From Sitta carolinensis (lineage: Eukaryota; Chordata; Aves; Passeriformes; Sittidae): DNA of 64,000 nucleotides. Of the stretch, positions 56,857 to 64,000 are shown piece after piece. How positions within the stretch are numbered: the stretch's first letter is position 1; every line of letters starts with the position of its first letter. The notes under the pieces are model-generated. The model worked only from the letters and a program-made list of their open reading frames with translations, made no database searches and was not told where the DNA came from. A program made the translations under genes and the position numbers. The stretch spans positions 104,160,410 through 104,224,409 of the forward strand of contig CM063284.1 in assembly GCA_032173965.1 (NCBI GenBank). The letters run 5' to 3'.

Positions 56857-58406
56857 AAAGGAAAAAATAGACATACACGCTTTTGCTGAAATTATCAGTT
56901 ATATTTATAAGTGTAAATGAACTACATTTAGCCACTGGACCTACTGAAATTAACATGCAATCTAATATGTAATCTAGAAGTTGCAGTCTCAAATTTGAAG
57001 GGAGACGTTTTAATTGCCAAGAGGCCCAACTTTCTTTCCCTGCTCTCTTCTCAAATCAAAGTTATTTCAAGAGGGCTGAGAATTTGGCCTAATTACCTTA
57101 TGATACTTCCCAAATTAATTTTAATATCACTCTTCTAAAGTTTGCCGCAAAGTGCAATAGAAACTAAGTCTAAACTTTACTAAATTGAAAGCCTATTAAT
57201 GGAAAAAGTTTTGGGTAAAAAATACCCTGCTTACTAGCTGTGGCACATAGTTTCAAGATAATTACATGCAAAGTATGAGTGGGGAGAAAAGCAGTAGAAA
57301 TATCAAGATGTTAAGAGAGTTAATAAAATACTCCATGATAATGTTGAACAACTGAACTGTGTTGAAATTTAATTATGAAAAGCTATCTGATCTCTTAATT
57401 TAAACTTCTTTCATCAGTCACTTTAAATTGAACCACTACTGCAAACATGCCACTCTGTCTTGTATTGTTTCTCATGCTATTAAAAGGGTGTTACATGATA
57501 CCTGTCACTCTGTATGTTGTTCTCAGTGTTTAACTTCTGCAGATGTGGGGATAGGTACACTAATGTTACTTGCCCAGTATGAGATCAGTTCTTAATGACA
57601 AAATTGCATGTCATGTGTGTGTCTCAAAGCTTTTGTCCCCAGTTTGTTGCATCATGGTGGAATGAGAAGCATGTCCTACAGGCAGACCATTTTCTGTTCG
57701 ATGTAAATCTAAGTAATGCTTTTAGAAATGGTTCAGTTTTACTTGATTATAGCACTCATCATAGCAATAAAGAAATTTAAAGGGAAAAGGAAGATTTGTT
57801 TTGCCTTTTATAGTATTTGGAGGATATTCAACTTGCTGACATAAATGTTGAAAAGGGAAAAAAGTAAAGGTCTTTTTTGTGTGTGATGCTTCCTGAGTGC
57901 TGTGCATCAAACATTCAGAACAGAAATGATCCTTTCTGAAAAGATGATTTTAAAAAAAATGCTGAGCTCCTAACTCTTTAATTTTTCTTCTTTGTACTTC
58001 CTTCCTTCATTACTCCCTTCTTCTTTCTCATTTATGTCAGTCTTGTTTAAGAAAACATCTTTTTAATCAAAATGAATTGTTCCTATCTGTTCTGTCTAAA
58101 ATACTCAATGATTCAGTGCCATTGAAATGCTTGTTTTCTTTGAATTGTCAAAAAACCTTCAAAATTATGTTTCGTAATTAAGTTTTAAGGCTGCTACAGA
58201 CAATGAGCAATTTACAGTAAACCTTTTCCCTCCTTTCATTTAATTCTTTCCATTAACAGTTGATCTTAGAGGTATTTTCCAACTTTTAACAATTCTATTA
58301 TTCTATTTCCCCACCTTTGCTGAGTTACAGTGAAAGTGCAAATATTTGTGATTAACTCGGTTGCCTAATGAAACAGAATCAGTCTGTGTCCTATGATGTT
58401 TCTTAA
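56857..58406. other. Intergenic DNA, no gene recognised
   Basis: AT-rich unique sequence with no repeat or exon recognised. Confidence 0.5.
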
Positions 58407-58748
58407 TGTGGTAGTTTGAAAAAAAATGAGTTTTTTGAAATTCAGTGGTCAAACCAATGAGTGCTCAGGTTTAAAGACTGGCACCTGGTGTGGCCACTGA
58501 GGACAAGGCTCCCCTCTGAGAGCACAGGGGGTTAAAAGCAGAGGGCTCCCAGGAGAACTCTCTTTTGGTTCCGGAGGACGGGGCGGATCTCCCCTGCCCA
58601 GCTGGGCGGGGAGGGGAAGCCATGCGGCCTGGGCGAGGTAGGCTGGAGCCTTGGGCACAGAGGGGGGGGAAGAGAAAAATCCTACAAGATGGAAAGGTGG
58701 AGAGAGTACAAGAACCTTGAGAGGCATCAGGCAGCCTTCTTTTCCCCT

Positions 58749-58790
<42 letters not shown>

Positions 58791-59711
58791 AGAGAGAGAG
58801 AGACTGAGAGACCGTGTCTGTGATCTGTGTCGCCTTGAAATTTGATATCGGCAGCCGGGCAGCACGGCCAAGGAGTATGGGGGGGGTGGTGCGAGAAGAG
58901 TGCCCAGCAGCAAAGATACCGTGAGAGTTCTGAGGAAACAAAGCCCAAGATTTTAACCTTTTTTGTAAATGATGGAAACTTTATAAATTCTAATCCTCCT
59001 GAATTTGAAGAAAAAAGATAGAGAAAACTAAGCAGAGATGATGAAAGTTCGTGCAAGTGAAAGATTGTCAGAGAATGCTGAAAAGAATCCTAGGTGGGAA
59101 GAGATGATGGAGTGGCCTTTGGCTGGACGGTTCTTGTAGCCATGGATGGACTCATTTCTTTTCTGTGACACAGAAACTGCATCTGGGGAGAGGCATTGAC
59201 TTGGAGCCAAGAGTGGACAGTAGTGTGAACAGAGATGAGAGGAAGAGCTCTGTTCTCAAGGCCCTCGGCCCAGGGGGTAATACTGGGGGGGGACTGGTGT
59301 CCCAAAATTTGAGAAACTGTCGTTTCGTGGAACTAACCAAAGCATCTTTAAAAAGAGAAACCCTAGAAACAGCTCTGGTCCATGCACAGTGGTGAGAGCA
59401 CTGGACATGGAAGAAGAGGCCACGATGTGGTGCAAGAAAGACTCCTATCTCTCCTTGATAGACTGAGTATTGATTATCAAAAGGGTAGTAATGGACTAAA
59501 GATTAATTATCTAAAAGGTGGTAACTTGATTAGGAATTTTTAGTTTGTTTTATTGTGTTGAGAACTGGGGTGGGGAGAGGAAGAGTGTTTTTTAAAGTTT
59601 TCATTTTCTTCTGTATGTGTCTTCTTTACATATTATAAGTAATAAAGTTCTTTTCTTTTGCTTTCTAAATTAGAAACTGTTTTGCTCTGGTTTTAGTCAC
59701 ATCTCACAACA
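58407..59711 (+). mobile_element. Probable endogenous retrovirus LTR, about 1.3 kb
   Basis: It begins TGTGGTAGTTTG, a start I associate with bird ERV LTRs. Near its right end are AATAAA (59641-59646), a T/C-rich stretch and a terminal phrase TTTTAGTCACATCTCACAACA that resembles the ends of such LTRs. No matching target duplication was found, so the boundaries are uncertain. It contains a poly-C run of 49 bases. No retroviral coding sequence was recognised. GC content rises sharply at 58.5-58.9 kb compared with the neighbours. Confidence 0.5.
58750..58798. repeat. C49 homopolymer followed by GA repeat
   Basis: Forty-nine consecutive C, followed by a GA dinucleotide run to about 58812. It lies inside the probable LTR. 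Confidence 0.93.
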
Positions 59712-59809
59712 AACACCAAGGACAGTATATTTTCATGAGGGCACTGGCCTTGTGCCAACGTCAAACCGTTGACACTCTGCAGTTGACGATATGGGGATAA
59801 GGGGTGGAA
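59712..59809. other. Short spacer between two LTR-like segments
   Basis: About 100 bases containing GTCAAACCGTTGACA-like words that recur at about 59941 and in part near 58440. It could be the right part of the first LTR or a remnant of internal ERV leader. No primer-binding site was identified with confidence. Confidence 0.3.
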
Positions 59810-60370
59810 TGTCCTGGGTTAATGCTGAATTGTATCCCCATTCATCTGTTTAAATCAAAAATGAGTTCTGCACCTTTAAGATTGGATCTAAGAGTGAAGA
59901 AGAAGCAGTGGAATGTCTGAGGGCGGGTGTTTTCAAAACGTCAAACCTTTGACATTCTATTAATCTAATGAATGTTACAGGAAAGGCTGCACTGGCTCAC
60001 TGTAAAAGTCTGCCTAGACCAGCATGCCCCAGCTGCAGAGAGGTGTGGATTCTGGACGTGGAAGGCAGGAAGCAAAGTCTTGGCAAAAAAGTCTTGAGAC
60101 TGGGGATGGGGAAGCCCAGCAGTCGCTTTTTCCATTTCTAGGTTGGAGCCCATTGGAATGGACCTACTCATTTCTTGGATGCCCTCAAGAAATAATAGAT
60201 GCTATGAGGTCTTCCCTTCCAGGTCACTGAAGAGTTTCACTGTTTTGGATTTTTTTTACCCAAAACTTGGAACCACACTTTTTTTGGAAAAAAAATTTAA
60301 AAAAATCTCTTTCTTTTTACTTCCTTTTGGAGGAGTGAGAGCATATATGGGGTGTTTTTAGCCTGTTCTT
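59810..60370 (+). mobile_element. Possible second LTR, related at its start to the one at 25385
   Basis: It starts TGTCCTGGGTTAATG and continues with TGTATCCCCATTCATCTG. This parallels the first 45 bases of the solo LTR at 25385 (TGTCCTAGGGTGATG, TGTATCCCCATTTATGTG). The rest does not match by eye, and the expected CCAGGACA end was not found, so the copy may be truncated or of a different subfamily. The right edge is a guess. Confidence 0.4.
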
Positions 60371-63300
60371 TAGGGGAGGGCAGCAGCAGTGGCCATATGC
60401 GAGTACTTAGGGAAGAATAGGAATTAAGGTAGCCTATGATATCTTCCCAGAATGCTCTCCCAATATCTACTACTTTTAGTTCATGGAGGGATAAGCTATC
60501 CTGAGCCAGATGTGATATTTAGCAACCCACAATGAGCTTCTTTCACCAACTTGCCTAATATGTAATCCTTTACTTGGTGTAAATTTAGCATCCACAATAT
60601 GCTTTGCTGGTGTTTTTGGAACCCTTTGCAAGGTTGCTATCTGTTACATGAAAAACTGCACCTTACTAACCTTGACCATATGTATTCCCATGTTTATGCT
60701 ATGCTCTAGACATTGTACTGGAAGAAATACTAAGGCTGAATTGTGTGTCCTTCTTTTGTGATGCTCTTGCTTCTAGAAAGCTCTTTTGTATTCTTGTGTC
60801 ATCTGTGGCAGAGTCCCACTTAGTTTTTCTTGTAGAAGCCATTCCATACCCTTGATCACCATAGAAGTAAGACTGAGGATGTGTATAAGAAACAACAGGG
60901 TCTGAAAAGAGAGACTAGATGAAAAAGCAAATATGTGATTTTCACTTTAAGAATTAAAATTGTGTGAAAGTTGAGTGGAAGGTTTTGCAGTTAGGAGATT
61001 TTTTTTTCTGAGCATATTATCACTGTTCAACTAATCTTAATTACGGAGATTAAGTATTGACAGCAAAGTTAGAATTAAACATATCTAAGTTCTAGGTCTA
61101 AGCTATCATTTAGCAAAAGCATTTGGTCTGTCAGTTGCTTCACAGTGTATTTTGGCTTATCCCTCTGCCTTTCCATCCCTTTGTCCCTGATTCCAGCTGG
61201 CATCTGTTGCCTCTGTCTAGCTAAACCAAGCGTGGTGCAGTATCAGCCAGAGTGACAGTCACGCCTTTTGAGATGCTGGGGATGTCACAAAGTTTTCTGG
61301 AATTTCTCCAAAAATAACTCCAGTGTTGTGATCCAAGGGGAAAACATTTGAAGAGTCATGAGTTAAAGACGGGATTCTGAACATGTGTCTTCACTTGAGT
61401 CTCTTGGAGGGCCTCAGGCTGCAGGTTATTTCCTGTTTTCATTCAATGACCTCATGAATAAAAATGGTTACTGCTTTCCCACATCATCCCTGCCACACCA
61501 GGTGGTCCCTGGTAGATGCTGAAGCATGAAAAATAAAGTTTCTCAGAGAATGTAGTGGAGCCTATAGAAGAAATACAGATTCTTTCTCCATACTGAAAAT
61601 TAAAAATAGCACAGTTTTGACTTTCTAGTAACTTCCACTGTACATGGCTGAGGAAGAGGCAAGAACATGAGTTCTCTAGAGCATTGTATGACAATGATAT
61701 AGCACATTGAAGGATAAAGTGTATTTAATGGAGCGTAAATAAAATGCAGTCTGTCTATGAAATGTTGCAAACAGGAGAAAACAAACTCCAATTTATTTAT
61801 TTAAAACTGTATCTTAGTGACTATATGAATGGGCACTGACATGTGTTAGACAGAGTATTGAGGGACTTTACTCAGCAGACATGGTACTCCTTGCATTCCC
61901 AGATCCAAAGGCCGTTGTAGCTAAAGAATACAAAAACCCCAACTAAACGTTGAAAAGTACATTTTTGGCTGTTGGGATGTTGATTTCTGCTGGGTTTTTG
62001 TTCCCCATTCCATATGATCAAAGTCACTGCTCTGCCTCTCTGCTATATGTCCAGCCCTTGTTTTTTATCCTAGCTGGGAAGTTGCAACAATTCTAGCCAA
62101 GGCTTTGTGGGGTTTTCAGCTCTTCTTGCACTAGTTTTAATCAGGAGTATTACCAGACACTTTATGCAATTCCATAGAGAACCGAAATTCAAAAATAAGT
62201 GTCAATAGGTATTCTTAGTAAGGAGAGCTGAAGGCCCCAATCTTTCAAACAAATGTAATTAATTCTGCTAAACCTAAGGAAGTACATATGTGCACTCTCC
62301 TTGTGTGTTGGAGTTTGTATCTGTCTGACAGTGTGTATGTACAATTATGGAAGAAAATTAAATGTGCTCAACGCTTGGCCATAGGTTTAAAATAGCATTC
62401 TAAAACATACCCAGAAAACAAGAAGCAGCATATTTAGTCAGGTGTTTCACATGAGAAGTAAGCCGTTATCTGTTTTCTTATCAGCTGATGCCTGTGCAAG
62501 TTTGGTTGGCTGGTGGAGCAATTTCAAGATCAACATGTTTCTTGTGGGATGGGAATATCTTGCCACTACCTTTTGCATTAGAGATGATTAGCTCACAGTT
62601 AAGGAAGAACTGAAAAGAGGGAAAAACCCCAGTGCCTGTTAGATACAAGGCTACGTCAAGGTTCAAGCAACTTGTGTCTGATGCCAGCTCTGTTTTAGCA
62701 CATACTAAGACAGGTCTTACAGGCCTCAATTTACACCCACTCACTTGAATATGCTTGGCACAGGTTGGAAATTATTGTGAAATGCTGTCTTTTAACTCCT
62801 GAGGACTGTTCATAATTAAAAAACCAAACCAACCTAGCTGAGTATTTAGTGAGGTTGTGCTCAGTGATACCCTAAAATAGTCAAAGTGAGGATTAAGGAT
62901 CAAATAAACAATTTGCAAAATTAAGCAATTTACAAGGACAGTAAAATGACTAATACAGGTACCTAAAGGAGCAGACAGTGGCAGCAGTGAAGTCAGACTC
63001 AACCTGTGTAATCCTGCAATATTTGTAACTGACTTTCAAGCTTAATGAAAGTGCAAGGCTGCTTTACCAAGGGACTGAATCACAGCTGCAAGGCAGAGCA
63101 GCCTGCGTGCAGCAAGCAGTTGGGATTTTCCAGGAAGCCAGTTTGATTTCCCACTCTCATGTTAAGTGTGTGTTGCTGAGAAACACGTGAACATCTTCCC
63201 TCAGATTCCTTACATTGATACAAACTGCCTGACCCCTTAAGTCCTGTGATGCTGTCACCTTTTTTTTTCAGATTGGAAGTTTTTTATCTAGTATATCAAA

Positions 63301-64000
63301 AGTTCAAGAAAAGAGTGATCTCTTGCTGCTTGAGAGCTGTGTGGAGGATTTTTCCCCTCCCAGTATTACTTTTTAGTATTTCATGATAACTTAAGAGGCA
63401 TTTACTGCATTCTTTTTGTGTTTGTATTGTTCCTAGTTTCTGTAGTACTGAGTTACTGTAATCCTAAATAATTTTTCCAAAGGAGAAAGCTAAAAATGAC
63501 AGTAGGGTTTTGAAAAATTAAATAAGAAGCCAAAATAGGAGCATGGGTACATAAGCAGTACCAAGGGAGGATTAACTGCTGATATCTAAAATGTTCCTGA
63601 CTATACTTTGATTGTTACTCACCCATTACTTGGATTTACATTGTTGGAATATCTTTGCATTTGTTGTTGTTTGAAATTCCCCAGGAACATCCCAAATAAC
63701 AGGTTAGTAACACTCCAGACTAGAAAAGGCCATGAGAAATAAGCGATGCCAAGATTTCAGATATTTTCCAGCTTTTGGATCAAATGCAGGTGGTTAGGAC
63801 ACAAAGGCATGCTGTCACTGATGCCCTGTGCCAGGATGGGGCCACTGTGCTGCATTCATTTCTCCAGATATGACAGGGGTCCTAGAAACAAGCAATCTAA
63901 AGATAGCCCTTAGGTCAGCAGTGAAACGGATCCTTGCTCTGGAGTGTAGGGACACCACCTCTGTGACATCCCTTAGTTGCTGAGCTAGTGTAACAAGCTG
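60371..64000. other. Intergenic DNA at the right end
   Basis: AT-rich, mostly unique sequence. No exon of a second MYL12 paralogue or of another gene was recognised, and no repeat family is clear. Confidence 0.5.

Noticed and set aside
58449..58941. 154-156-codon minus-strand frames with poly-glycine
   Set aside because: The glycine run is the translation of the poly-C tract, and the frames lie inside a probable LTR with no conserved protein features.

Overview
This window is vertebrate nuclear DNA, almost certainly from a bird. It has spliced genes with long introns, two CpG islands, five CR1-type LINE fragments with typical 3' ends, and retroviral solo LTRs. The order TGIF1 then a non-muscle myosin light chain gene (MYL12), both on the minus strand, matches the MYL12-TGIF1 neighbourhood of human 18p11.31. 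I infer a bird other than a galliform, possibly a songbird, from the LTR types, but that is not proven.

Left end (about 1.9-13.5 kb): TGIF1 on the minus strand. The MKSKKG first exon (11180-11165), the middle exon (4513-4287) and the last exon (2999-2433) join in phase into a 269-residue TALE homeodomain repressor. A conserved-looking 3' UTR ends at a poly(A) signal near 1961. The first exon lies in a large CpG island (about 10.5-13.5 kb) that also contains a second plausible first exon with an excellent donor. Intron 1 contains a cluster of TGTCA motifs, the sequence TGIF proteins bind.

Middle (about 13.5-50.5 kb): a gene-poor interval with no supportable coding exon. It holds four CR1 fragments, a complete 593-bp solo LTR with a perfect 5-bp target duplication (25385-25977), simple repeats, and a possible zinc-finger remnant. 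A good CTCF-like motif lies at 49165-49178, close to the MYL12 3' end.

Right end (about 50.5-64 kb): the myosin regulatory light chain gene on the minus strand, with three coding exons (55301-55118, 54929-54768, 51083-50911) encoding exactly 172 residues. A 5' UTR splice acceptor is visible at 55316 and a CpG-island promoter at about 55.6-56.3 kb. Beyond it are a CR1 piece and a cluster of LTR-derived sequence (58.4 to about 60.4 kb) with a 49-base poly-C run. The two genes are neighbours, not an operon: one encodes a nuclear repressor of TGF-beta and retinoid signalling, the other a cytoskeletal light chain. I found no novel multi-gene system.
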